A stretch of 64,000 bases of DNA from CAVOEB01 sp965249645 (GTDB lineage Bacteria; Pseudomonadota; Alphaproteobacteria; UBA828; JAPUJA01). The DNA is taken from NCBI GenBank assembly GCA_965249645.1, contig CBDFML010000012.1, positions 1,674,001 to 1,738,000 of the forward strand, written 5' to 3'. Positions 8,484 to 16,321 of the stretch are shown here, one piece after another. Positions within the stretch are counted from its first letter, which is position 1, and each line of letters starts with the position of its first letter. A program made the translations under genes and the position numbers. Under the pieces are notes generated by a model. The model searched no databases. It was not told the DNA's origin and saw nothing but the letters and a program-made list of their open reading frames with translations.

Positions 8484-8548
8484 CCCGAATATACACCTAA
8501 ATACACCCGATAAGGCAACCCAATTTGACGCCCAAATACGCCTGAATA
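8484..8548 (-). promoter_or_regulatory. Promoter/operator of the Fic gene with repeated GGTGTAT boxes
   Basis: Read on the minus strand, GGCGTATTT, GGTGTATTT and GGTGTATATT occur in series just before the ATG, the last two in tandem 9 bp apart. A TATATT -10-like element ends only ~6 bp before the start codon, so the transcript may be nearly leaderless. The C-terminal winged helix of the Fic protein is the natural candidate ligand. Confidence 0.4.
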
Positions 8549-8743
8549 GGTTAGCCCAGGAGACGTCGGTGGGAAATGCCATTGCTGAGATCGGGTCCGA
8601 ATGTCCCAATCGGGTACTAAGTTTGATCCCCGTTCGGGACTGGACACCATGCTAACCCATTGATATTGCGGGTCCTTCCTGGCGGCAAACGCAAGTGGGC
8701 GGGCTTTGCGCGGAAATCGCGCCAGCGACAGGACGAAAAACTG

Positions 8744-9118
8744 GGTTACCACTAGGTTACCACCGGTTACCACCTGCGCCCGGCGGAGAAAACCACGCTG
8801 TTACAAAGACTTAGAGACGGATCGGGGTGGTAACCTGGGTGGTAACCGAGGTTACCACCGGCCGCCGGCCACTGCTCCGGTCTGACGGAATAACGGCGCA
8901 ATATCAATTACTTACGTCCATAGAAGGGGTGGTAACCTGGGTGGTAACCCAAGTGGTAACCACGGTTTGCCGGTTACCACCCCGCCGGAGCCGGAAAACG
9001 ACGTGATTGCAAAGGCTTAGCGTCAGATCGGGGTGGTAACCTGGGTGGTAACCACCTGGTAACCAGAGCCCTTGGTTACCACCCAGGTTACCACCCTTGG
9101 TTACCACCTCCGGTTACC
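8744..9118. repeat. Cluster of 17 GGTWACC palindromes
   Basis: GGTAACC or GGTTACC occurs at 8744, 8755, 8765, 8828, 8840, 8850, 8931, 8943, 8955, 8972, 9035, 9047, 9058, 9074, 9086, 9099 and 9112, nearly all within GGTGGTAACC or its complement. Most spacings are 10-13 bp, about one helical turn. Three modules have a ~40-bp AT-richer leader ending in a CTTAG-like block (8809, 8910, 9015) before a pair of sites. No gene is visible from 8549 to 9246; peptide frames here are repeats of GN or VTT type. Confidence 0.8.
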
Positions 9119-9246
9119 ACCATCGAGGACGGCGGACCGGCCCGATCGGCTGCGGTTCGCGCGGCGCACCAGCCGCCAACAAAGATATCGACATCGGCCG
9201 TCCCGTCCTCCCGGGCGCGGGCGGCCTCTTTCATGACGGGAGTCCC

Positions 9247-10140
9247 ATGACCCAGCCGCAACCCATGCTGCACGTGATTTCGCTCGGCGCCGGCGTCCAG
9301 TCGACGACCATGGCGTTGATGGCGGCGCACGGAGAGATCGAGCCGATGCCGGATTGTGCGATCTTCGCCGACACCGGCGCGGAGCCGCAGGCGGTCTACG
9401 AGCATCTGGACTGGTTGCGCTCGCCGGGCGTACTGCCGTTCCCGGTCGAGGTTGTGCGGTTCTCCGACCTCGCCGACGACATCCGCAAGACCGCGGCCGG
9501 CGTGAAGCCCGTGGCGGGTCGCGCGAACGGCTACCTCGCGCCGCCCTTCTTCACCGTCAACGCCGACGGCTCGCATGGGATGCTACGCCGCGAGTGCACG
9601 TCCAACTACAAGATCAAGCCGATCCAGCGGCGCATCAAGGAGCTGCTCGGACGGCCGCCCGACAAACCCATACGCTCGGCCGTGCCGCTCGCCTGCTCGT
9701 GGCTGGGGATCTCGGCCGACGAGTGGATCCGGGTGAAGCCGTCGGATGTCCGCTGGCTCACCAAGCGCCATCCGCTGATCGACCGCGCGACGAAGGACGG
9801 GCCGGAGCCGCACGAGCGCTGGATGAGCCGGCAGGACTGCATCGACTGGCTCGTGAAACACGGCTACGCGGTTCCACCCCGTTCCGCCTGCACCTTCTGC
9901 CCCTACCGGAGCGCCGCCGAGTGGGAGGCGCTGCGGGCCAGTCCGGAGGACTGGAACGAGGCCGTCACCATCGACCGTCTGATCCGCGACATGCCGGCTC
10001 AGGAGCGGGCGGGACTGAGAAAGGGCGGCCGCCTCTATGTCAACGTGAACCGCCGCCCGCTGGAGGAACTCGCGGCCGGGGGTCCAGCCGATCAATCCGA
10101 TCTCTGGGCCGGCGAGTGCGAGGGGATGTGCGGGATATGA
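9247..10140 (+). CDS. PAPS-reductase-like / PP-loop adenine-nucleotide hydrolase family protein
   Basis: 297 residues. The PP-loop SLGAGVQSTTMAL near the N terminus and the acidic IFADTGAEPQAVYEHLDWL following it are characteristic of the phosphoadenosine-phosphosulfate reductase superfamily as found in phages. A Cys pair, SACTFCPYRS at ~211-220, may be a metal site. ATG at 9247 follows a weak purine-rich stretch. It overlaps the next methyltransferase gene (ATGA), which ties it to DNA modification rather than sulfur assimilation. Phage relatives are associated with modification and defence loci. The reaction catalysed is unknown. Confidence 0.78.
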   Translation: MTQPQPMLHVISLGAGVQSTTMALMAAHGEIEPMPDCAIFADTGAEPQAVYEHLDWLRSPGVLPFPVEVVRFSDLADDIRKTAAGVKPVAGRANGYLAPPFFTVNADGSHGMLRRECTSNYKIKPIQRRIKELLGRPPDKPIRSAVPLACSWLGISADEWIRVKPSDVRWLTKRHPLIDRATKDGPEPHERWMSRQDCIDWLVKHGYAVPPRSACTFCPYRSAAEWEALRASPEDWNEAVTIDRLIRDMPAQERAGLRKGGRLYVNVNRRPLEELAAGGPADQSDLWAGECEGMCGI

Positions 10141-11363
10141 GCGTCCGCATTCTCATCGGCGAGTGCCGTGAGCGGCTTCGCGAGCTGCCCGAGGGCTCGG
10201 TCCACTGCGTGGTCACGAGCCCGCCCTACTATTCGCTCCGCGACTACCGCGTCCCGCCCTCGGTCTGGGGCGGCGATCCGGCCTGCGACCACCAGTGGGG
10301 CGAATGGCGGGAGGCGCACGACGAGCGCGAGACGACGGTTGCCGGCAAGAGCCGGACCAAGGACCGCTGTTACGGCGCACGCTCGCGCCGCTTCAACGGC
10401 AACCATCAGAAGCACGCGGCGGGCGCCTGGTGCGGCAAGTGCGGCGCCTGGCTCGGCTGCCTCGGGCTCGAGCCCGATCCCGACCTCTACGTCCAGCATC
10501 TGGTCGAAGCGTTTCGAGAGGTGCGCCGGGTTCTCCGGGACGACGGCACCGCGTGGCTCAACCTCGGCGATTCTCATGCCGGATCGTGGGGCAACTACGG
10601 CGCGCGGGAGGGTCGGCAGCGATCCCGTACCTCCGAACGCTTGCCCCGTCGGGCCTACGAGGGGGACGGCGGCTGGAACGGCCGGCCGCCCGCTGCCAAT
10701 GCACCGGGCCTCAAGCCCAAGGACCTCATCATGGTCCCCTCGCGCGCGGCGCTCGCACTCCAGGCCGACGGCTGGTGGGTGCGCTCGCGGATCGTCTGGG
10801 CCAAGGGCGCGAGCTTCGGCCCGTGGTCCGGCAACCCGATGCCCGAGAGCGTGCGCGACTGGCCGAGCATGGCCTATGAGGAGGTGCTGCTGCTGGCCAG
10901 GAGCGCGCGCTACCACTACGACCGTGCCGCGGCCAGCGAGCCCTGCACGAGCGGCCCTTCGGACCAGAGGAAGATGCGGGAAGCCAGGGATCGCATCGGC
11001 GGCAAGCACAAGGACCTCGTCGATCCGCTCTCCAAGGCCAACGCCGCCTCGGCCATCGGCCGCAAGCGCGCGGTCGGGAATCCCGAGCGGCGCAACCTGA
11101 GGAACGTCTGGACCATCGCGACCCAGCCCCTCGCGCACGCCCACTTCGCGACCATGGCGCCGAGGCTCGCCGAGATGTGCATCGCGGCGGGCTGTCCCGA
11201 GGGCGGCACCGTGCTCGATCCCTTCGCCGGCGCGGGAACCACCGGGTTGGTGGCGCGCCGTCTCGGCCGGGACGCCGTGCTCGTCGAGCTCAACCCGGAC
11301 TACGCCGAGATCGCCCGCGAAAGGCTGGAGCGCGAAGGCGAGATCATCGCCGAGGCCGCCTGA
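10137..11363 (+). CDS. DNA methyltransferase with zinc-ribbon-like insert
   Basis: 408 residues of beta-type methyltransferase. Motif IV TSPPYYSLRDY is near the N terminus (~30-40) and motif I DPFAGAGTTGLVA near 360-372, followed by VELNPDYAEIARERL. SPPY suggests N4-cytosine or N6-adenine methylation. Between them, residues ~55-115 carry CDHQW and CGKCGAWLG, a probable structural zinc site common in phage enzymes of this family. Translation is coupled to both neighbours (ATGA before, TGATG after). Expected role is protection of phage DNA against host restriction. Confidence 0.85.
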   Translation: MSVRILIGECRERLRELPEGSVHCVVTSPPYYSLRDYRVPPSVWGGDPACDHQWGEWREAHDERETTVAGKSRTKDRCYGARSRRFNGNHQKHAAGAWCGKCGAWLGCLGLEPDPDLYVQHLVEAFREVRRVLRDDGTAWLNLGDSHAGSWGNYGAREGRQRSRTSERLPRRAYEGDGGWNGRPPAANAPGLKPKDLIMVPSRAALALQADGWWVRSRIVWAKGASFGPWSGNPMPESVRDWPSMAYEEVLLLARSARYHYDRAAASEPCTSGPSDQRKMREARDRIGGKHKDLVDPLSKANAASAIGRKRAVGNPERRNLRNVWTIATQPLAHAHFATMAPRLAEMCIAAGCPEGGTVLDPFAGAGTTGLVARRLGRDAVLVELNPDYAEIARERLEREGEIIAEAA

Positions 11364-12655
11364 TGGAATTCACGATCGAGCAGTGGCCGCTCGACCGGCT
11401 GCTGCCCTACGCCACCAATGCGCGCACCCATTCCGACGACCAGGTGGCGCAGATCGCGGGCTCGATCGCCGCCTTCGGCTTCAACGTGCCCTGCCTGGTG
11501 AACGACCGCGGCGTGCTGATCGCCGGCCACGGCCGGCTGCTGGCCGCCCGGCAGCTCGAACTGGAGACCGTGCCGGTGATCCGCCTCGAGCATCTGACCG
11601 AGGCGCAGGCGCGCGCCTTCCGCCTCGCCGACAACCGCATCGCCGAGAACGCCGGCTGGGACGAGGATCTGCTGCGCGTCGAGCTGGAGCAGCTGCGCGA
11701 GGCCGAGTTCGATCTCGATCTCACCGGCTTCGAGCTCGACGAGATCGATCGCCTGCTGCAGGCAGACGGCCCCGCCGGCAACATCGATGATGACGAAGTC
11801 TCCGAGCCGCCGGAGCAACCGGTCACCCGGCCTGGCGATCTCTGGCTGCTGGGCGGCCACCGCCTGCTGTGCGGCGACGCCACCGTGCTCGGCGATGTCG
11901 AGCGGGCGCTGGACGGCGGGCTCGCGGACCTGTGTTTTACCGATCCGCCCTACAACGTCGATTACGGCAACAGTGCCAAGGACAGGATGCGCGGCAAGAA
12001 ACGCCGGATCCGCAACGACAATCTGGGCGCCGACTTCGAGCGCTTTCTGTACGACGCCTGCGTCAACATCCTGACCGTCACCAAGGGCGCGGCCTATGTC
12101 TGCATGTCGTCCTCGGAGCTGCCGACGCTGCAGCGCGCGTTCCGCGAGGCCGGCGGGCACTGGTCGACCTTTGTGATCTGGGCCAAGAACACCTTCACCC
12201 TCGGCCGCGCCGACTACCAGCGCCAGTACGAGCCGATCCTCTATGGCTGGAAGGAGGGCACCGACCACTACTGGTGCGGCGCCCGCGACCAGGGCGACGT
12301 CTGGTTCGTGGACAAGCCGGCCCGCAACGACCTGCACCCGACCATGAAGCCGGTGGCATTGGTCGAGCGCGCGCTCCGCAACTCGTCGAAGAGCCGGGAC
12401 GTGGTGCTCGATCCTTTCGCCGGCTCGGGCTCGACCGCGATCGCGGCCGAGAAGACCGGACGCACGGCACGGTTGGTGGAACTCGATCCCGGCTATTGCG
12501 ACGTCGTCGTCCGGCGCTGGCAGGACTGGACGGGCAAGGCCGCGAGCCTCGACGGCGACGATAGGACGTTCGAAGCGATCGCCGCCGGCGCGGAACGGCT
12601 CGGTGCCGATAACGCGGAGGGTGTATCACGAGCACTTGGAATATCCGTGAGGTGA
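11363..12655 (+). CDS. ParB-like domain fused to adenine-type DNA methyltransferase
   Basis: 430 residues. The N-terminal ~100 residues are a ParB-like domain (LPYATNARTHSDDQVAQIA, then LIAGHGRLLAARQL). The C-terminal methyltransferase has TDPPYNVDYG (motif IV) and LDPFAGSGSTAIAAE (motif I). DPPY of the beta class usually means N6-adenine. This is the common ParB-Mtase fusion of alphaproteobacterial prophages. It starts one base before the previous stop ends (TGATG) and is the last gene of a three-gene modification operon from 9247. With the gene at 13-1287 the window has three phage methyltransferases. Confidence 0.88.
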   Translation: MEFTIEQWPLDRLLPYATNARTHSDDQVAQIAGSIAAFGFNVPCLVNDRGVLIAGHGRLLAARQLELETVPVIRLEHLTEAQARAFRLADNRIAENAGWDEDLLRVELEQLREAEFDLDLTGFELDEIDRLLQADGPAGNIDDDEVSEPPEQPVTRPGDLWLLGGHRLLCGDATVLGDVERALDGGLADLCFTDPPYNVDYGNSAKDRMRGKKRRIRNDNLGADFERFLYDACVNILTVTKGAAYVCMSSSELPTLQRAFREAGGHWSTFVIWAKNTFTLGRADYQRQYEPILYGWKEGTDHYWCGARDQGDVWFVDKPARNDLHPTMKPVALVERALRNSSKSRDVVLDPFAGSGSTAIAAEKTGRTARLVELDPGYCDVVVRRWQDWTGKAASLDGDDRTFEAIAAGAERLGADNAEGVSRALGISVR

Positions 12656-12838
12656 CCGCCGCGTGCGGATTTGACGGAATACGAAATCGGCGCGTCGATT
12701 TCGAAGGGCAAATTTCAACCCAGCACCACCACGTGAAGCGGCTGTTCGCCACAATGGCAGGTGCCTTTGTTTTGTTGAGGGAGGTCGTTATTGGTTCGCA
12801 GTGTTCGGAAAGGAAACATACGTTACCCAGATGACGGC

Positions 12839-13501
12839 TTATGGCCGCACCGAAAAGGCAAGTATGCGGCCTTCTAGCCAGTCAGTAAGCTTATCGACCT
12901 CATCGATTGCATCATAAAGCTTTTGGCTTGAGACCGATACTCTCGGTTTCATCCAAAAATTGCCTAACATCTTTGGATCGTCATAAATCCGGCGTTCAAT
13001 TTCGTTCACAAAAAACGGATGCTGATGCTTCTTAAGATCCTTTATTGCATGATCTACACTCATCGTTGCAATTATCTCGGCGTGCTGATCCCGGTTGCGC
13101 GCTAGGATAATCTCCTCGATTAAGCCGAGATTGGCAGGACATTGAGCCCATGAAAGGCGAAGCTCTTTTTCGAAGCATGTCTTATAACCTTGTAAGAATC
13201 CTCTTTTGAAATTGTATTCTCCACAGCTAATCCCGAGTTCATTCTCCCACGTTCTGAAATAAAGGCGAAGCGATAGTGAAAGCATCGAGAGGCAGCTTCG
13301 GCCGAGAACTTCCAATGCATCGCTGGCCTCAAGATATTCATCTATATATGGCGGTTCGTCATCTTCACTATAGGGCGGGTTATCAAACGGTGATTCCCCC
13401 TTATCGACGTTGCGCATCGTTTCGCGGAAGGGAAATCCGGCAGTTTTATAGAAGTAACGGATGAACCGTGTGCGCTTTTTCAAAAAAAACAGAACGTCCA
13501 T
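12839..13501 (-). CDS. Conserved hypothetical protein, low-GC accessory gene
   Basis: 220 residues starting MDVLFFLKKRTRFIRYFY, with an acidic PPYSEDDEPPYIDEYLEASD stretch and mostly predicted helices. Sporadically distributed bacterial proteins of this type exist, but I know no function. The gene is much AT-richer than its surroundings and uses codons such as AAA, ATA and TTA freely, which indicates recent transfer. It is isolated and opposed to the methyltransferase operon; the 183 bp between 12656 and 12838 show nothing recognisable. Confidence 0.7.
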   Translation of the reverse strand: MDVLFFLKKRTRFIRYFYKTAGFPFRETMRNVDKGESPFDNPPYSEDDEPPYIDEYLEASDALEVLGRSCLSMLSLSLRLYFRTWENELGISCGEYNFKRGFLQGYKTCFEKELRLSWAQCPANLGLIEEIILARNRDQHAEIIATMSVDHAIKDLKKHQHPFFVNEIERRIYDDPKMLGNFWMKPRVSVSSQKLYDAIDEVDKLTDWLEGRILAFSVRP

Positions 13502-13646
13502 AGAAACCTCAGTGCAACGACGGTAGCACAGGTAACGGTTAGTTCAGGTAAGGGCGCTTCGCAGCAGGGCCGTGATCCGGCGGTAGCCGTAACGGTCGTA
13601 CTGGCGGGCCCGTTCGGTTATGTCCGCAACCAAAGGGAATTATATA

Positions 13647-13690
13647 CTTGACTACATAGGGGCTACCACTTGACTACATAGGGGCTACCA
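13647..13690 (+). repeat. Tandem 22-bp direct repeat
   Basis: CTTGACTACATAGGGGCTACCA occurs twice without a gap (two turns of the helix per unit), 14 bp before a small gene. TTGACT in each copy resembles a -35 box. A repressor operator overlapping a promoter is the simplest reading. Confidence 0.6.
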
Positions 13691-13703
13691 CCTACGGTGC
13701 GAC

Positions 13704-13865
13704 ATGCCTGAAAAGCTGACCCGCAGCCCTGACGGGTCCAAAGAGATCGAAAAACCCTCGGCCAACGTCACCCTCCCGCCGATTGACGCGACGCCCGAGG
13801 AGATCGCCCAGGCGCTGGTGCGGCGGCCGCCGGTGAAGAGGCCGATGGGAGATGACTGCGACTAG
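13704..13865 (+). CDS. Small hypothetical protein behind the 22-bp repeats
   Basis: 53 residues, MPEKLTRSPDGSKEIEKPSA to the stop at 13865, hydrophilic, with ATPEEIAQALVRRPPVK near the C terminus. Unstructured or antitoxin-like composition. No ribosome binding site stands out. It overlaps the next gene by 14 bases. Judged real from its position directly after the operator-like repeats and from conserved-looking composition. Function unknown. Confidence 0.45.
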   Translation: MPEKLTRSPDGSKEIEKPSANVTLPPIDATPEEIAQALVRRPPVKRPMGDDCD

Positions 13866-14127
13866 CTGGCTGTGGGTCCTGCTCGGGATTAACACAGCCA
13901 TCTACGCCTACGTAGGGCGCGCGGTGATCTCACAGCCTCGTCACAACCTCCCTCAACTCTTCTGGAACCCGAATATGGTGTGGCTGGCGGGCTGTTTTCC
14001 GCCAACTGGATACTTGGCCATAGTGGTCGCAGGTTTTCTTCTCACAGACAGTGGGTGGTGGCTGTTGGCAGCTTCTGCCTTTGCCTACGCTGTTCTGGCG
14101 GTTCGGCCGCGTATCCATGAGCTTTGA
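13852..14127 (+). CDS. Small integral membrane protein
   Basis: 91 residues with three hydrophobic segments: WLWVLLGINTAIYAYVG (~6-22), MVWLAGCFPPTGYLAIVVAG (~43-62) and WWLLAASAFAYAVLAV (~69-84). The ATG lies inside the end of the preceding small gene, suggesting coupled translation. It ends at a hairpin (14127-14151). No family recognised; lysogenic-conversion or superinfection-exclusion proteins can look like this, but nothing proves it. Confidence 0.5.
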   Translation: MTATSWLWVLLGINTAIYAYVGRAVISQPRHNLPQLFWNPNMVWLAGCFPPTGYLAIVVAGFLLTDSGWWLLAASAFAYAVLAVRPRIHEL

Positions 14128-14151
14128 CAGGGGCGGTGGTAACCGCCCTGT
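14127..14151 (+). terminator. Hairpin after the membrane-protein gene
   Basis: ACAGGGGCGGT and ACCGCCCTGT pair with one bulged G around GGTA. There is no T-run, so termination would be weak or factor-dependent. Confidence 0.35.
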
Positions 14152-14155
14152 ATAG

Positions 14156-14596
14156 TCAGGTATATAATTCCCCAACCAAACGGTCCTCGTCGTCCCGTCC
14201 GTGGAGGATATGGCGTTGGGTCGAGCGGTGCTGCCCCAGCACCCGATAGGCGCTCCGCTCCGAGATCCCGAGCCGGCCACGGACATGGTCGATGCACTGG
14301 CGGCGGCGCGAGGGGCTCACAAGTTTCCCCGGGCCGCCCCCCTTGAGAATCTGCTTGTCCAGTGTCAGATCCGAGACCGCGCGGCACAGCCGCTCGTTCT
14401 CCTTCTCAAGCTCCTTGAGGCGACGAAGCTGATCGCCGCTCATCCCGCCATACTCCTTGCGCCACCTGTAGTAGGTGACCTCGCTGATCCCCAGTTGCCG
14501 GATCGCGTCCGCCATCGACATGCCCTGGCCATACAGAACCTCCGCCTGCCGCAGCGTCTCGACAATCTCCTCCGGCTTGTAGCGCTTCCTTGCCAT
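14156..14596 (-). pseudogene. Truncated IS3-family transposase (OrfA plus start of OrfB)
   Basis: MARKRYKPEEIVETLRQAEV is the classic OrfA start, with the HTH QGMSMADAIRQLGISEVTYY and the leucine-zipper-like LRRLKELEKENERLCRAVSD. After ILKGGGPGKL it continues in frame into the beginning of OrfB (PSRRRQCIDHVRGRLGISE). That junction normally needs a -1 frameshift, so an indel has fused the frames. The DDE catalytic domain is absent, so the protein cannot transpose. It is intruding DNA in the phage accessory patch. Confidence 0.75.
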
Positions 14597-14654
14597 CGTT
14601 GGTCCTCCTCATTCCATAACCTAAAGGATGGACCAATCCAATGGGGGAGGATCA
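14156..14654 (-). mobile_element. IS3-family (IS407-like) remnant, left end only
   Basis: The outer end reads TGATCCTCCCCCATTGG inwards from 14654 on the minus strand and is followed by orfA and the first residues of orfB. The element is cut off at about 14156, so most of orfB and the right end are missing. A matching right end of the same family is at 56703. Confidence 0.6.
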
Positions 14655-14811
14655 ATGCCCGGCTCCCAATCGACGACGGTATCAGCGAAGGCACGGCACA
14701 CGGGGATTGCCCCAATCAGTACGACTGTTCGAGGCGATCCGAGTGCGCGGCGGCATCCGAACGTGACACCGCCGCCCCGCGAGAGACAACGGCGTCGGTC
14801 TGCGGCCGGGT

Positions 14812-15159
14812 TTATTGGAGTTTGCCGCCACCGTCGAGAAACTCCCCGGTGGTTTTCTCCGGGACACGGCCCAGCAACTCGAGGATCTGCACCCAAGGGA
14901 TGGTAACGAGCGGCTCGTCGAAGGCGCCGGGCTGGTTCGGAGTCCACCCGTCTTCGGTCGAGCCGAAGAAGCCATCATCGTTGACCCCGATCAAGGTGCC
15001 GAGCCGGACCTTCTCGGCCGTCTGGAACCGGGCGACGGCTCTGGTGAGGTCGCGGGCGGTGAGCTCGCGTTTCGCCAGCTGCGCCTGCCCGGCCGGGCTG
15101 TCGACGTGGTGGACCGCATAGCCTTCGGTCCGCCCGTGCTTTCCGGTCTTGCGGGACAT
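14812..15159 (-). CDS. Phage hypothetical protein
   Basis: 115 residues from MSRKTGKHGRTEGYAVHHVD. The middle part has AQLAKRELTARDLTRAVARF and the C terminus PLVTIPWVQILELLGRVPEK. A purine-rich site lies before the ATG at 15159. It is the last of three minus-strand genes (15854, 15170, 14812) between the early and late regions. No domain recognised. The 157 bp from 14655 to 14811 contain nothing recognisable. Confidence 0.55.
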   Translation of the reverse strand: MSRKTGKHGRTEGYAVHHVDSPAGQAQLAKRELTARDLTRAVARFQTAEKVRLGTLIGVNDDGFFGSTEDGWTPNQPGAFDEPLVTIPWVQILELLGRVPEKTTGEFLDGGGKLQ

Positions 15160-15169
15160 GGCCGTCTCC

Positions 15170-15750
15170 TCAGTTCGCAGTGATGCGATACACGCGCCCG
15201 CGCCCCTCGACCTTGTCCGAGGTGACGGTGAGGCCGAGCTTCTTCTTGAGCGCGCCGGCGAAGGCGCCGCGCACGGTGTGGCGCTGCCAGCCGGTGGCCT
15301 GCTTGATCTGATCGACGGTGGCGCCTTCGGGCCGGCGCAGCATCTCGACCACGAGGGCCTGCTTGGTGCCGGCGCGTAGCTTGACCGGCCCCTTCGCCGA
15401 GTCGCGGCCCGTGGCGGCCTTCTTCGCCTTGGGCGGGATGTCCCCGCCGCCGGCTCTGCCTCCCGGCCGCCGTCGGCCACCTGTGCGTCCGAGTCGGCCA
15501 AATGGGGGCAGTCGGCCGGCTCGACGTTGATGGCGCGCACGCCCTCGGCCGTGACCGCGAAGTAGGGGTCTCGCCGGCCAGGCCAGTCCTCGCGGCCCGG
15601 CGCTTCGGCAATCAGGCCACGGCGCAGCAGTGCTTGGGTCACCTTGGTGACCGCGCCGCCCTTGAGCGTCTTGGGCAGCGGATGAATCGAGCCGTCGTCG
15701 CGCTGCGCGGCGGCCGTGAGAATGACCATCTGGGTGTCGGTGAGTTTCAT
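15170..15750 (-). pseudogene. DUF3489-type protein, frameshifted
   Basis: The first ~90 residues (MKLTDTQMVILTAAAQRDDG, LPKTLKGGAVTKVTQALLRR) and the last ~75 (KQALVVEMLRRPEGATVDQI, GWQRHTVRGAFAGALKKKLG) are the two halves of a DUF3489 protein, a winged-helix-like family found in alphaproteobacterial prophages and plasmids. They lie in different frames, joined at about 15445 in a GC-rich proline/alanine linker. One base change in length would restore a ~190-residue gene. It is probably a small DNA-binding regulator. Confidence 0.65.
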
Positions 15751-15853
15751 GGGATCCCTCTTTCGGTTGAGCGCACCGCGACCATCGCGGCGCTGCTACT
15801 GCCCGAAGCCCCGCTGGGCACACCCAAGCGGGGCCGGAGGGGCACGGGATCGG

Positions 15854-16219
15854 CTAGACGGTTTCGGCCTCGATCTCGAAGTAGGTGACGTAGCCCGTGA
15901 GGTAGGGCAGGCCGCTCGGAATCCCGTGTTGACGGTGGGTCTGGCGGCTGATCCTCCAGCCCATCCAGCGTTCGACAGCGGCGTCGATCGCGGGCTTGAG
16001 GGCAGGCTTCACCAAGAGGTCGTTCGCGACCTCGTCGGCGAAATGACGACCGTGGCGGCTGTCGAGGAAGTCGCGCACCGCCTCGCCGGGGCAGCCGGTG
16101 GCGGTGCCGATGGCGGTCATGGCGAGCGGCCAGGCTTCATCTGGATCGGCGTGGCTGGAAATGGTTCCGTAGAAGCCCCATGCGGTGTTTTGGCTCGGGG
16201 AATTTTGCGGCTGGGCCAT
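15854..16219 (-). CDS. Conserved phage/plasmid hypothetical protein
   Basis: 121 residues, MAQPQNSPSQNTAWGFYGTI, with ATGCPGEAVRDFLDSRHGRH and YLTGYVTYFEIEAE. The ATG at 16219 is preferred over one 33 bases upstream because AAAGGAGGAAC lies just before it. Proteins of this type recur near prophage and plasmid genes, but I know no function. It diverges from the terminase genes across a ~100-bp gap that probably holds promoters for both directions. Confidence 0.6.
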   Translation of the reverse strand: MAQPQNSPSQNTAWGFYGTISSHADPDEAWPLAMTAIGTATGCPGEAVRDFLDSRHGRHFADEVANDLLVKPALKPAIDAAVERWMGWRISRQTHRQHGIPSGLPYLTGYVTYFEIEAETV

Positions 16220-16321
16220 CGTGTTCCTCCTTTCGATTGCGACGTCATACACGCTCTGTTCCGGCCCGATAGCAAGCGCTTAAGACCATGATTCCAAAGC
16301 TATTTTCGAGGTTCTACGAGC

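Noticed and set aside
8904..9107. Minus-strand peptide rich in GN and VTT repeats
   Set aside because: Purely a product of GGTAACC spacing; composition is not protein-like outside the repeats.
8744..9118. CRISPR array
   Set aside because: Repeats are 7-10 bp palindromes with 3-6 bp gaps, there are no uniform spacers, and no cas genes are present.
12652..12834. Short + strand ORF after the ParB-methyltransferase
   Set aside because: No ribosome site, mixed composition and no recognisable protein features.
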